Made by a program: the position numbers and the translations under genes. From Sphaerulina vaccinii (Eukaryota > Ascomycota > Dothideomycetes > Mycosphaerellales > Mycosphaerellaceae), in contig JAKUDP010000001.1 in assembly GCA_022570795.1 (NCBI GenBank), positions 2,232,001 through 2,296,000 on the forward strand: a stretch of DNA of 64,000 nucleotides, in the 5' to 3' direction. Positions within the stretch are counted from its first letter, which is position 1. Each line of letters begins with the position of its first letter. Positions 10,314-22,350 of the stretch are shown piece after piece. The notes beneath the pieces were generated by a model that was not told the origin of the DNA, made no database searches, and saw only the letters and a list, made by a program, of their open reading frames with translations.

Positions 10314-12041
10314 AGGAAGAGCAAGATGGTGGAAAGCACGAGCACGAAGTATATCTGGCAACATGCTGGACTGTACATTATGAACTACAGCATTGCATCG
10401 GCGCGAAGGCGCTGGTGCATAGAAAGAGCATGTGAGGATACAGAAATGGACACATCTCAGACCACGCAAGAAACGAACGAACGGGGTCTACGAGTGCTAA
10501 CTCAACTGCTAGCATCGATCCAGTATGGGGAGCAAAGCAACAGGCCAAGAATGCGGGTCATGAAGACTGCCTATAGCAGCTTTTGCGTCAACTTGACGGC
10601 GTGAGTAGATCTACTTCATTGCGACCTGATAACATGGGAGCTGACAGGTTACTGGTTATATCACGAGTGTCACGAGACACTCCCAAGCAAGCAAATGAAC
10701 GCAAAGATGGCATTGCAGCTGGTCTATGGGCAACACAGACGACGATCTGGTCACTCCGGCTTCACTGGACTAGAGCGGAGCCAGCCATGTTCTGGACGAT
10801 GTCGAAGTCAGTCAATTGCGCTCCTCGCCGTATAGTGGAGTGACATGCGCTGGAGTATTCTGCTCAAAGAGGCAACATATTGCGTGCTTCGACCTTATCA
10901 AGAGCTATGCGCAGATCCCAACTGCGAAGACGCACCAGCTCGTGGTTGTCTCCGCTCGGTCGGGACATCTTTTGAGCACGCCTGTGGTGAACAGACAACA
11001 CAATGGCTGGTCCTCGTCGTGGCTGGAGAGACGCCGATTGCAGTGGACCTGAACCGCGTGTTGTTTGCTTGCAGTCTTGTCTGCTGAAGCACGATACAGT
11101 ATCCACCTACCAATGACTGAGGCGAGACCTTGCTCTGCAGTGTGGTGGTCAGCATCCGGCTCCCTGGAACTACTCCAACGTCACCGCAAGGACATTCCAT
11201 CGATCAAAGAACGACATAGACATGGTTCCAAGCAGCCTCCTATAAAACCACGTGGAACTCCTACACCGCTCTGGCGAAAAGCCAATCTCGCTGTAGGAGA
11301 TGCACCTTGTGCAGTAGTCTGGGGGATCGCCCAATTGTCTAGAGCTCAGTGGCGACTGCGACGTGACGTGCGTGGGAGACATTTAATACCAGGATCATAT
11401 GGCAACGGATACACATACAACAACGCCGACTGGACTACCATATGTCCAGCTCAACTGCGATACGCTGATGGCAATTGCACACATATCTTCAACCCAATCG
11501 TTCGGCTGCAGATATGTTAGCACTATAGTGGCGCCCCACAATTCTGTCGCGCTCTTCGCGGAATGCGACCCAAGCCTTCACATAACTGGTCGACGGCTCC
11601 TTGCACACCGCTGCTGTGAGACACACCTGTAGAAGAGGCTGAGAAACAACCAAATCCCCTATGTTCGATGGTAGTGACGTCGCGGCCGTTCGCATGTCCA
11701 TCGTGACCTTGAGGTCAAAGCGTAGAGACGAACTATAAAAGCCTCTCGACTCATCGATCCGAGGTCCCAGCCACCATCGAGCAATACTTCATATACGCAG
11801 ACAGAACCCCACACTTTCTCACCTGTATAGACCCACACTGGTCGCCACCTTATCATCGGGAGCTAGGAGTGGACCATCTTCGGTCACTGGCAAATCTCCG
11901 TAACGAGACGGATCGACGTAATTTCTCGAATCTGTGAAGACCTACTCAACTCCCACACGCGAGCACTTGCTACGCTTGGATCATCGCATATATCGAACAA
12001 GAACACAGCCTCCCTTGAAGGATACAAGTTAGATATACAGA
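10314..12041. other. Long gap without a recognised gene
   Basis: The 1.7 kb between PUP2 and the hypothetical gene at 12042 has only open frames of about 150 codons or fewer on both strands, none with a family motif. Two TATAAAA-like elements (near 11241 and at 11734) suggest promoters. A long 5' leader for the 12042 gene, a non-coding transcript, or a decayed gene are all possible. Confidence 0.4.
11734..11740 (+). promoter_or_regulatory. TATA-box-like element upstream of the 12042 gene
   Basis: The sequence TATAAAA sits about 300 bp before the ATG at 12042. A leader of about 270 nt would fit. It is inferred from sequence alone. Confidence 0.35.
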
Positions 12042-12503
12042 ATGCCGATCGATCCAGCTTTCGCAGGCCTCTTCGCCAATGGAGTGACCAAGATGCTGGA
12101 CACCAAGTTGGGTGAACGCCTATGCCACCACGTCGGCAATGGAACTATCAAGGACGAAGAGACTTACAAGGAACATAAAAGAATCAAAGAAGAGAAACGC
12201 CACTCTTCATCCTCGTCGGAGTACTCGCCGCGGCAATCCTCCTCCTCGGATCGAAGACATTCAGACGAACCCAGACGTCGTCCTACTGCTGAATTGAAGA
12301 GATATTCGTCTTCGTACTATAATCCTGAACAACGAGGATCGAGAAGGACTGGATCGAGGAGAAAACATCGTCGTCCTAGAAGGATTTCGGATGCGGAGTT
12401 GGAGGATATGGCTGAGGAGGAGGAGATGAGGAGGGAGAGTCTTGCTGTGCATGAGGAGAAGATGGAGAAATTTCGAGAGGCGAAGAGGAGTTATGAGCCT
12501 TAG
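12042..12503 (+). CDS. Hypothetical charged Ser/Arg-rich protein
   Basis: This 153-aa frame starts MPIDPAFAGLFANGVTKMLD, a short hydrophobic segment. A Ser/Arg-rich middle follows (SSSSSEYSPRQSSSSDRRHS and RGSRRTGSRRKHRRPRR). The C-terminus is a strongly charged helix (AELEDMAEEEEMRRESLAVH) that could form a coiled coil. There is no domain I recognise and no signal peptide. Composition is biased but coherent, and the ATG is preceded by a TATA-like box, so I think it is real. The function is unknown. Confidence 0.5.
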   Translation: MPIDPAFAGLFANGVTKMLDTKLGERLCHHVGNGTIKDEETYKEHKRIKEEKRHSSSSSEYSPRQSSSSDRRHSDEPRRRPTAELKRYSSSYYNPEQRGSRRTGSRRKHRRPRRISDAELEDMAEEEEMRRESLAVHEEKMEKFREAKRSYEP

Positions 12504-13117
12504 GTTCATGGATAGATGGGTGGGATGATGGAGACTGGAGCGTGTTTGTAATCGTGAGGAGACCAGATGCACGGCATCGTGAGCACAGACAAGTCATTTA
12601 AGCGGCATGTCTGTCTGAATGATTTGATGATTGATGCAAGCATGGTATGTCTTGAAATTCAGCGTGTAAGCGGTATGTACAACGATTAACGACAGAGCAT
12701 CATGTATCAGACCAAATCCAGACTCGTTCTTAGCAAAGGATGATGAAGACTACCACTCTCACTGAGCTCGATGTCTATACGATTATACGTGACAATTGAT
12801 CTTGCTATTACTACTCGGTTCCGGCGGAAGCGCACATCTTACCACAAAAGGCAAGCCGGGCGGCGGCCGCATCAAGAAGTTGCATCTTGCTATCGGAATT
12901 GTCGAACGCGGGCAACGAATGCCGCGTCTTTTCTACTATGCGGTCGATGAAAGTACAACAGCGGGCAGAGCTCTCCCGACATCGTGCTTCCAATGCCGCT
13001 CTGTCGTGAACCATGTCACTATTGAGGGGTCTTGAACAGCTACCATCCATATATATAATCTGAGAGTGCTGCATCAGGTAGTGGCATGCTACTCATCAAA
13101 CATCATCGATTATAAAC
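12504..13117. other. Intergenic region upstream of L-arabinitol dehydrogenase
   Basis: The 614 bp hold no recognised gene. A TATATAA at 13052-13058, about 60 bp before the ATG at 13118, may be the core promoter. GC-rich clusters near 12860 (cgggcggcggccgc) stand out, but I cannot assign a factor. Confidence 0.4.
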
Positions 13118-14385
13118 ATGGCAACCTGCACAGAAGTCCTTACTCGAAAGCCTCAAAATATTGCTGTGCATACGAATGAGGAGCATGAGTTGAATGTTAT
13201 CGATGCAGATACTCAACAGCCAGGACCGAACGATTGCCTAGTTCATGTCCGGGCAACTGGAATTTGCGGATCTGATGTACATTTCTGGAAAGAAGGCAAG
13301 ATTGGCAGCTCAGTAATATGTGGCTCGCAAGGACTTGGCCATGAAAGTGCTGGTGAGATCGTGAAGGTTGGAGAGAACGTCAAAGGTCTTCAGGTTGGTA
13401 AGTTAATCGTACATTTTCTTGCACTACTGTTACAAGGTCATCGACATTTCTCACATATACACAATAGGAGATAGAGTCGCGCTCGAGTGTGGAATTCCGT
13501 GCTCGAAGCCTTCTTGTCAAGCTTGTCGAACTGGCCAATACCACGGGTGTCCGGAGAAGGTCTTCTATTCGTCACCACCTGTACACGGCACGCTTCGCAG
13601 ATATCATGTTCATCCAGAAGCGTGGCTTCACAAGTTACCAGACTCCATGAGCTTCGAGGAGGGTGCTCTGCTTGAGCCTTTGAGCGTGGCTCTCGCTGGC
13701 ATTGATCGATCCGGCTTGCGGATGGGTGACCCCCTGGCGATATGTGGAGCTGGACCTATTGGTATCATCACGCTACTCAGTGCACATGCCGCAGGTGCTG
13801 CACCGATTGTGATTACAGACATCGACGAAAGCCGCCTTGCGTTTGCGAAGTCGCTCGTGCCGCGAGTTCGCACTGTGCAGGTCCAGAGAGGCCAAGACGC
13901 GAAAGCCGTCAGCGACAACATCAAGAAAGCTCTTGGCCAAGAAGCGAAGTTGGTCATCGAGTGTACAGGAGTCGAAAGTTCCATACACTCGGGCATATAT
14001 GTGAGTAACATTATACACCTTGAAGCGTGGCACATACTGATTGTAGTCTATCAGGCGGCCAGATTCGGAGGTACCGTCTTCATCATAGGCGTTGGACAGG
14101 ACTTCCAGCAGATCCCGTTCATGTATGCCAGTTTCCGAGAGATCGACATCCGGTTTCAGTACCAGGTTCGTTGTTGTGCAATTGAAGTGTCCGTTAAGTG
14201 TTGCGGCTGACAAACTACAGTATCGGGAGACGTATTCAAAGGCCATTATGCTAGTGTCGGAAGGACTCATCAATCTGAAGCCTCTCGTCACCCATCGATA
14301 CAGGTTGGAGGAGGCACAGAAGGCTTTCATCACAGCAAGCACGCCTGCAGCCAAAGCAGTCAAGGTTCAGCTGCTTGACGACTGA
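13118..14385 (+). CDS. L-arabinitol 4-dehydrogenase-like, zinc MDR family
   Basis: This is an NAD-dependent polyol dehydrogenase. In fungi the closest family oxidises L-arabinitol to L-xylulose in pentose catabolism; sorbitol/xylitol dehydrogenases are close relatives. The exons are 13118-13397, 13468-14000, 14055-14165 and 14221-14385 (363 codons, phase kept). The catalytic zinc ligands are in GICGSDVHFW (Cys) and GHES (His, Glu). The structural zinc cysteines are in CGIPCSKPSCQACRTGQYHGC. The Rossmann motif is GAGPIGIITLLSA, and TDIDESRLAFAKSL and ECTGVESS match L-arabinitol dehydrogenases better than xylitol dehydrogenases. No other pentose-pathway gene is nearby. Exact substrate is inferred. 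Confidence 0.85.
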
Positions 14386-14555
14386 GGCGTGCTTGTGGTG
14401 TTTGCTTGTTCTGCCTCAGCATCGGTGGCATCTCTCTCCTCATCATGCTGCTCCGAGTCCATTATAGTCCGATAAGAAACATTAGAAGCGGGAAATGGTC
14501 GTTTTCCGTGCGCCTTTTTCAGTAGTCCTCGACCCCATTTGTCAGCCGCCTCGAG

Positions 14556-15973
14556 TCAGCTTTCATCTTCGTCATTTACTAAGTCCGAGATCCTGATCTT
14601 GCTTCGAACGCCTGGCATCTCGTGGGGTGCCCAGCGCTCAATGGCACCAACGCTTTGTTTCAAGCTGAAGTTGGGATTTGCTTCATCATCCTCAAGTAGA
14701 CGTTCTGTGCCACTTCCCACAGCCATGATCCTATCCGACCACCGCATGAGTCGCTTGACCAGATCTGGGAATTCGAGCTTCTTCATCCCTCCACGCATGT
14801 CTATCATGCGCTTTTGTGCCGGACGATGGACATGACTTGATGCAAACTTATCGCCGTACATGTGCTCGTGGAGAGCGATGCGCCCAACAGCCAAAATCAA
14901 TGCGTCCGAGCAGTTCCTTTTCGGATCTCCCAGTGCAGTATTGATGGCCTTGATAGCCTCAGCTCGAAGCCAGTACATGATCTCCGGGCCTAGAGCGCCA
15001 AGTCGAATCATGTCTCCAGAACCAAATAGCAAGCGTACATAGAACAGAGCCGGCTCCGCCAATGCATTTTGCGTCATAAACCATTCCCATTTCACACCTT
15101 GTTCTTCAGATATCTTCAGCGCAGGCCAGCCTCGTGGAGCATATACTGTTATCATATGGTGCAGAATGAGGTCGAACCAAGGCTTGTATTTGACTGGGTA
15201 ATCGTTGAAAGGGTCTATCATGTTCGAGGATGCACCGGCTCCAGGAGATGTGGGAGGCGTGATCATCGCCATGTCAGCGGTGAACGCCATTGGCTTTTCC
15301 GAGCCATCTGCCAGGCGTTTTCGACGCGAAGGTACGAGAGCTGTCTCACTGACGGCAGGACCAAACACTGTGCTGATTGTACCACTCTTGGGACGGCATT
15401 TCGTACATTGACAAGCAGGACTTGCTGTATGCACCTGGTGGTTCTCGGATGATGTTATCTGAGTGAAGAACTTGCGGTAAAGCTCCATGGACGACCCAAT
15501 CGCAGCGGATTTCTTCTCGATGGCGGTATCAAGCTGAGTCGAGAAGTCACCAGCTGTCGAACTCGCAGTCGGCACGAACGTTTGTGCATCTGGATTCAGA
15601 GCGTAAGTCGCTGTGCTGGGCCCAGCGGTGGCTCGAGATGGGCCATGTGCTCTGGCTCTCTTTGGGGCAGAGCCCGCAGAAGGCGGCGTGACTTGCTGTT
15701 GGACGAACTGGAAAGGCTGCGGAGGGCTCTTCGACTTCTTTCGTGGTGCCTGCTGCTCATCTAGTAAGAAGGCTCCTTGTCCGCTACCGGTGCTTTCGAG
15801 CTGGTCGAAGATCTTCTTGCGTCGTTCTGGCCATGACTTGAGTGCGGCCACTGACCGTACACGCTTCTTGTTGGCGGCATTACTTGCACTGTTTGGATCA
15901 CTGGTCGTGACAATGAAGTCCTGCGAATACAAAGTTAGTCTCTCCCAAGCCATTGGCCGCGTACCTGCGCCAT
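14556..15973 (-). CDS. Fungal transcription-factor-like protein lacking a visible DNA-binding domain
   Basis: My preferred model has a 9-nt first exon (15965-15973, MAQ), a 44-nt intron (15921-15964, with GACTAAC branch site) and exon 14556-15920, giving 458 codons. This yields MAQDFIVTTSDPNSASN followed by KKRVRSVAALKSWPERRKK, a layout common at the N-termini of fungal transcription-factor-like proteins. An unspliced frame from ATG 16100 (514 aa) is the alternative. The middle is basic and disordered and contains a lone CQCTKC motif. The C-terminal ~200 residues (ILAVGRIALHEHMYGD, then HRPAQKRMIDMRGGMKKLEFP) resemble the Fungal_trans_2-type regulatory region. There is no Zn2Cys6 cluster. Its role is unknown. 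Confidence 0.7.
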
Positions 15974-16100
15974 TCCTTGGGCCGACAGCTCCACATACAA
16001 TTTGCTTCTTCTTCACCGGCCTCTTCCCAGCGGCATTGCTATCGGTCATCTCGCCTTCATGGACACGGTATCCTGCTGTGCGAGAGTGAGATTCCTGCAC

Positions 16101-17281
16101 ATGTCGCTCTCAAGAGACAGGAGAATGTGGATGACTGAATAGAGGGAGGCGGCATTGCTCTAGCTCGAGTGTCATTATTGGTCCTTGCTCCAGTTCTCTA
16201 GGGCGATCGACAAGCCTCGGACCTGGATGTCTCATTCGACAAATAGCCGATAATGCTAGGGTACTTTGAGACGATGATCACGGCCCTTCCGCAACTATAA
16301 TATCGACGAGGTGATGTTCAACTTTGAAACCTCACACACTTCTTCTTTGTGATCTTCCTGCAGATTCTCCGGCCACGCACAGTCCCCTCTATGGTTCGCA
16401 CAAGCTGTCAAACTCCTCGAGAGCGAGCGCCTGCCTCGGGAACTCCTGTTCATCGAGAATTGGTCGTTTCATATTCCACAACAGCAAACAGTAGCTCGGT
16501 TGCAGGCGTCGGGGACCCAGTTCCGACTGACATTCCTTGTCCTACGAACGAATCTGTGCAAGCATGTTGGGCTTGCTGATTTGCCTGGCAGCTGATCCAC
16601 CGGCATGGTAGCTATGAACGAGCTGTTGGCCTGCATGAACGCTTTTGAGATCGATCACATCTGACAGATCTGGCTATCATGAGCAGCGTCACTGCCTAGA
16701 AGCGTGGTTGTTCTCGTCAGGCATCATATGATGATCGAATAGAAGATGCAGCTTTTGGACCACGACAGAAGATACTGCTGTGGGTCAGAACGCCATACAG
16801 GAACGCCGAGGCGCAAGACAAGATCAATTTATATTGCATAGGACTCATCGCAGCCTTGCAGTATCGACGAGATGAATCATGACGCAGGAATATATGGAGA
16901 GGCTGTTTGTGTTACCAGTAAAGCGCTACGAAGCTATGCGAGCCAGGATGTGCGACGACTACGACGAGGCATGTGTGCAGCAGACTTTCCGAGGTGAAGC
17001 GATGCTCTACTCGGGCAGGACTGCGAGCAATCTCCTACGCCTGGATTGCAATCTGGTATTGTGCGATATGGATGTTCAACGTGAGCATGCCATTATCATG
17101 AGTGCTCGGAGTGACAGAGCCACCAGCTCCAACTCCGCCGAACAGCTCCTCGACAACGAGATATCACAATGGTGATATGCACATTCTTTGCAGGATCCGA
17201 GGAAGTGGTATCGACAACTCCATGGAGCAATGAAGAGTTCGGCTTGGTAGGTCGATCGATCTCGTCCTACTCAAGACGGTT
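16101..17281. other. Intergenic region with one weak ORF
   Basis: The 1.2 kb lie upstream of the transcription-factor-like gene and downstream of NAA35. A 98-codon plus-strand ORF from ATG 16879 to 17175 (MTQEYMERLFVLPVKRYEAM...) has no recognisable family and may be chance. I see nothing else. Confidence 0.3.
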
Positions 17282-19842
17282 TCATCTAGCGATTTCTATG
17301 ATCTTTGGTACCACCCACCATGGGTGCTTTCTGTCTTTGACCTCGGGTATCTCCACTCTCACAATGCCTCTGAGTGTGTACTGCTCACTCGGCTCATGCT
17401 CCTTGCCATGCTTCTTGCATATACTCACGAGCTGTGCCAAAGTGATCTTGACAGCCCAGCATGTTGCTTCCACTGCCTTGAGTTCCTGCTGTCGCGCTTG
17501 CTCTCCTTCACCTAGCTGCGCTTTGAGCAACTTCATCATATCGAGAAGAGTATGACTTTGATTTGTTCGTTTGGAGAAACCCAAGACAAGCTCCAAGAGC
17601 TGCTGGAGTTCTGTGGCGGTGTATGAGCTCGTCTCTCTGGCTGTCTTACGAGATTGTAAGACACTTAGGCTTGGGACCACTTGATGCTGCATCTTCAGGA
17701 ATGGCTTCATCCTCGCGTCATACTGCCTTTCCTCCTGGTAGTATGGTCGTTGGTCGGGCACTGAAAGAAGTCCCAGAGTGCTCAAGAACTCCCATAAAGT
17801 CGTAAGCACGAGGGCCATCTTCTGGCGAACGGAGGTCTCCGCTTGCATGCTCGAGATCCAGCTGATACTTTCATCAAGATCCTTGATCGAAGCAAGACTT
17901 CTTCTCGTTCGCGACATTGCCTGTGTCCTTGCTGCGGAAATGACTTTGCCAATCACATATTCCTCTTGTGCGCACAGTGCATCAAGCACATCGTACATCT
18001 CGTACAACCCATGATCTTGGTATAGATTCGTCTCGAAACCCAATTGTACAGCCCATTGCACGAGCCACAATTTGTGCACTCGCGTCCAAGTCCAAAGTGG
18101 GTAGTAAGCCTCCGTTCTCTGCTGTGTCGTGAATCGAGGGGCGTTGATCGTGAAGACCTGGTCATCTGTCTCTAATGCTAGGGCCTCGAGCTCATCAAAA
18201 ATAGGAATAGCCTGGGTGAATAGACGTCGAGTTCTATCGCGATTTTGACAGATCATACGATATATGTTGAGGTACTCGCCAAATGCTTTAAGCATGAAAT
18301 CTTCTATGATGCGAGAGGTGCGGTGCCGTATGTCGTGAGTGGCCTCTACCAAGAAGCTCTCCGGCTCTGTGAGTGGATCTTGGGGCAGCACCAGCATGCT
18401 GATGTCTGCAAGCATGAGATCAAAGTGCGAGACATCATCGGAGACTTTGTCGTCCGAAGTGAGGAGTTCTTGCAGTTTGGCACGTGCGTACGTGGTAGGC
18501 ACTGGCACTCTGTATGCGAAGCGCCAGACCTGTGATTTGAGCAGATAAGGACTCTTCACAACTTCGATAGAGGTCAGACTGTACGCAGACAGTACATCAT
18601 CACACAAGCGCAGCCATCTCTCGAGTGAATCTTGCCATGTGATTTCAGGCATGGGCCGCGGCGGCGTGCTAGACGCCAGTTGGCGCTGCACCTTGAACGA
18701 GAACGCGTTTGGTATAGGCTTAGCCAGAGCGTGACTCGTAGTGAGCTGGTTCAGTTGATCTCTGAGTCGTCTCCAGTGGGCAGGCGCCTGCTCTACAGTC
18801 GCGTCCCGCTCCAGACTGCGCAGGAGGCTATGCCGGATCTCCAGTCGTTGTGTCAAAGCAGCATCCAGCTCTCTGTCCGATACCGTCTCGTCAGACTCGC
18901 GGTGCTCCAATGAGGCTATGCTATCAGAAAGTAGTCGCAGAACCTCCGTACTGTTCATCTTCGGACACAATTCTCGGCCGAACAGGTAGGTAACGAAGTC
19001 CTCTTCTTCGTAGAAGGTCTGCGCTTGTATGCATTCCAGCAACAGCTGACAGGACTTGATGACTGCCAGACAATAAGCTCGAAGAACCTTTTGTATGGGC
19101 GTCACACGCCTCAGAGGAGATGCAAGCATATACGGATATGTGTTGTTCGGATCGATCAACCGAAAGACATGTAATGATGTGAAAATGTTCTGTGAGAGGG
19201 GATATCTGTAGACGTCAGCCCCGATTCGCCTGCTATCTTTGGGTTCTGAGAACAGGCCGGAACGATGTAATTGCTTACCCTTCCTGAAACAGCATCTCGA
19301 GACGCATTAGTTCATCCATAATCCAGAGTGCCTGATCGAGGTCAGCATTTCAGTCTACCAGTTGCCAGAAAGGTTACACGCGGCCCGATCGAGACAGCCG
19401 TCGTGTCAACCATAGTGGTGATTATACCTCTACAGCGGCGGGTTCTTCGGTGTCGACTTGATACTCAGGTTCAAATGGATCATCTGGTTCGACATAACCA
19501 CTGTCCATTTTAGGATCCATGATCTGCTCAACACGTCAACTGCTACTGTCCACGTGAGCAGTTCAATTCAAGCAAACGCACCTCGAGAGCCCCAACAGCC
19601 TCAAACAATGTAAAGTACTCATCCTTTACAAGTTCGCCTGGTTGGAGTTGACTGCTAGCGGCTATAAAATTTGCCGTCACATCTTGTACGCCACGAGAAG
19701 GGGACGATGGCGCTGGTCTTCCCATCATTAATTGTGCTTCTGCTGTGAGTCGAGCGGTGGCTGTGTTTATATTTGCGGTGGACGCGTCTTCTTCTTCATT
19801 CTGACTCGAAATGTTGTGATCTGTTCCGGACGTGGGCATCAT
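17282..19842 (-). CDS. MAK10: NatC N-acetyltransferase auxiliary subunit NAA35/Mak10
   Basis: This is the large auxiliary subunit of the NatC complex, which acetylates N-termini starting with Met plus a hydrophobic residue, in the cytosol with Naa30 and Naa38. The exons are 19582-19842, 19428-19523, 19279-19331 and 17282-19205, and they sum to 778 codons with phase kept. Splicing restores the diagnostic block IMDPKMDSGYVEPDDPFEP, then ALWIMDELMRLEMLFQEG, then YPLSQNIFTSLHVFRLIDP. The N-terminus has LVKDEYFTLFEAVGALE. Downstream QTFYEEEDFVTYLFGREL is also family-typical. The long C-terminal part is alpha-helical. The identity is firm. Confidence 0.93.
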
Positions 19843-20196
19843 TCTGTGGATGCTTCTTGGACGATTTTGGACTTTTAGATATCATCGGGCAAATCGTCAT
19901 TGTTGGTACTTCGTGTAAGGTGCATGGATCCAGGAGGACATTGTTTGTTGTTATAGACAAGAGTGAAGCTGAGATGCGATGAGGCGAAGTGCAAAGCTCG
20001 ATCATTTCTTGGCGGGTTGGCCTTTCACTTATGACCTGAGTGTACGAGATATATACACAATGTTACAGGCGCTCTTGAAGCACGATTTCTGCTCTGTAAG
20101 AGTCTGCTTAGAGCTTGCTGTCTCCCTGAGCTACCGTGAAGCCCTCAACTCTCTCATCTCTCCTCCATGACCTTCACCACTTCCAATGCAGAGCAT
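19843..20196. other. Gap between NAA35 and ATP15
   Basis: The 354 bp lie upstream of the NAA35 start and downstream of the ATP15 stop, both genes being on the minus strand. It should contain the ATP15 3' UTR and the NAA35 promoter. No gene is seen. Confidence 0.5.
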
Positions 20197-20611
20197 CTAT
20201 TGGGATGCCTGACCTGCCGCCGCCTTGTATGCCTCTGCGTTTGCGCCCTCCACCGACACGACTTCTTGCTGCTTGCCGTTCTGTGTGTTCCAAAGTCAGT
20301 AATTGTCCGCATATACTGACGCCTCGTTCTCCGTGGCACGCCTCTTCCTCTTCTCCGTCTAGATGTCCCCTCACTGCGCACTCACCTCCCATTTGGCGAA
20401 CCTAAGATCCATCTCTCCTCTTCGCTCGGCCTTAAGTCTCTGCTCCTCCTTCAACGAGCGGCGCACGACTCGCGATGCGACCGCAAGGTAGCGGTTGTAG
20501 CTGTGAAGACCTCCGTTAGTATGAGCTCAGGACCTCTCTGGCCGCGCGGCACAGGTGCAGATTCGGTGTCGACACATACGTGATACCTGCAGCTTTCCAC
20601 GCGAAAACCAT
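20197..20611 (-). CDS. ATP15: Mitochondrial ATP synthase epsilon subunit
   Basis: This is the epsilon subunit of the F1 central stalk of mitochondrial ATP synthase. It is only visible after splicing: exons 20580-20611, 20386-20500 and 20197-20280, introns 20501-20579 (donor GTATGT) and 20281-20385 (donor GTGAGT, acceptor acacag). The joined CDS is 77 codons. The protein starts MVFAWKAAGITYNRYLAVAS, continues RVVRRSLKEEQRLKAERRGE, then MDLRFAKWENGKQ. This is the conserved eukaryotic epsilon pattern (W-x-x-AG-[IL]-x-Y-x-x-Y and the basic RR-LK block). Its 76 aa fits the family. It is in tandem with QCR2, another respiratory-chain gene, whose stop is 262 bp upstream of this start. Confidence 0.93.
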
Positions 20612-20873
20612 CGTGTCTGTTGTGATGTGTGGTGAGGGTTGATAGTGGTGGGTGTTGCTTCAATGCTCTCTCTTTCGCTGGTCTTTGGTCTCGGAGCAGC
20701 TCGGTAAGATCCGGAGGCACGTGCTGAAGGATACGATTCAATGAAATCTTGAGAGCATGAGCATGACAGACGCAACTGAGATGGGCAAATATGAACATAA
20801 GTGCTTTCTTGTATTGGTACAGCTCACTACTATGTGCGCCTGAATTCGCAAGGAAACTTCTATCACAGGATAT

Positions 20874-22350
20874 TTACACACGGAGACCAATCTCCTCCGC
20901 GTAAGGGAGAGCATATAGGTCACCAACAGCACTAACGGAAGCTCTGTTCTCAAGCGCTTCCTTCGCAACCTGCTGCACCTTCTCTGCCGTTACGCCATCA
21001 ATGGCCGACGCAACGCTGTCGATCTGGTATGGCTTGCCGTCTCGGATCAAACCAGCTCCAGTAAGCTCAATGCCGGCATGTGTCGTGGCACCGTATTCGA
21101 GCTCCTTGAACTTCGCAAGAGCCTTCGCCTTCTGGAGGTCCTCAGAGTTGACTCCCGAAGCAATGGCCTTAAGTGCCTCCACAACCTTTGGTGCAGTCTG
21201 GTTGATGTCGCGAGTGGTACCGTTGAGAGTGACAGTGAGAAGACCAGCATCAGTGTAGATGTGCGACTTGGTGGAAACGCTGAGTAGGGGTGTGTCGGCC
21301 TTGGCCTTGGCCAAAAGAGAGAAACCTGGAGTCCACTTGATGCTAGATTCGCCACCGAGGAGGGCTGCAAGAACAGCAATCTCGGACTTGTAGAAAGCGC
21401 CCGTTGCGGAGCTCGAGCCTGGGAAACCAATGACCAGAGTGTTGCCAGAGCCGTGTGCAATGCGCTCCTCTCCACCGTAGTACTTGGCTTGCTCAGTCGT
21501 GAGAGCGCCAGCAGGAGCATCCTGGACATCCGCGAAGAACTGACCGACCCACTTCTGGAACTCACCCTGCTCAACGCCGTTGCCGACAATCGCAAAGTTT
21601 GGCTTTGAGTATGCTTGCTGGGCGTAGTCGCTAAGAGTTCCGGCATCGACATACTTCTTGAAAGGAACAGTGGATACGGGCGTGACTGGAACACCGAGAC
21701 CGCGGTGGAAAGCAAGACCATGAGCACTCTCTGTGGCCAAAGCAACAGTGTTTGCTAGGTGCTTCTTCATGGCCATGTCTGCAAGCGGTTGTACCTCCTC
21801 GTGGATAACGTGTGCTATCATCTGTCAGCAATATGTTCTCGTACTCTGCTCATTCACGCTGCACTAACGCTGGAACTTGGTCATCGTTGCGACCTCGGCG
21901 AGGAGTTCGAGGAAGTATGGAAGGTCATCGCGCAGGAATTTGGCTCCTACAACGAGGTTCTCGCGGCTGTGCCAGCTTTGCAGCTCGGCACCAAGCAGCT
22001 CAGACTCGCGCTGTATCCGGAGGGTCGATCGTCGCTCGGTGCTCTGTGTTTTGCTGTATCAGCCTCTGTTTCCTCCTTCAACCCGTGCTTCTCCATCTCA
22101 CCCTAAACGCGTATCGGTCCAATGCCTCTGCAAGACCAGGCCAGGTCTCATATCTGGTACCAGCTCGTGCAACAATCGCCACTGTCGATACGGGTCCTGC
22201 GATATCTCTGCTTGCGATCTTGATGCCATTCGAGTCGGCAGTCTGGTATTGGAAAGAGCTGGATGCCGCGGCATAGCCCCTAGTAGATTGCTGCCATGAC
22301 TGACGGAGAGTGCGCTGGGCCTGCCGGGAGATAGCAGAGCGCGCGATCAT
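20874..22350 (-). CDS. QCR2: Ubiquinol-cytochrome c reductase core protein 2
   Basis: This is core protein 2 of respiratory complex III, a matrix-side, catalytically dead member of the M16 peptidase family. The exons are 22102-22350, 21869-22043 and 20874-21814 (455 codons, phase kept). The start MIARSAISRQAQRTLRQSW is a basic amphipathic mitochondrial presequence. The motif IVARAGTRYETWPGLAEALD lacks the HxxEH zinc site, as expected for core 2. The block NTLVIGFPGSSSATG-like region and the tail VSAVGDLYALPYAEEIGLRV are typical. The length of 454 aa matches the family. It is divergent from RPC82. Confidence 0.94.
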
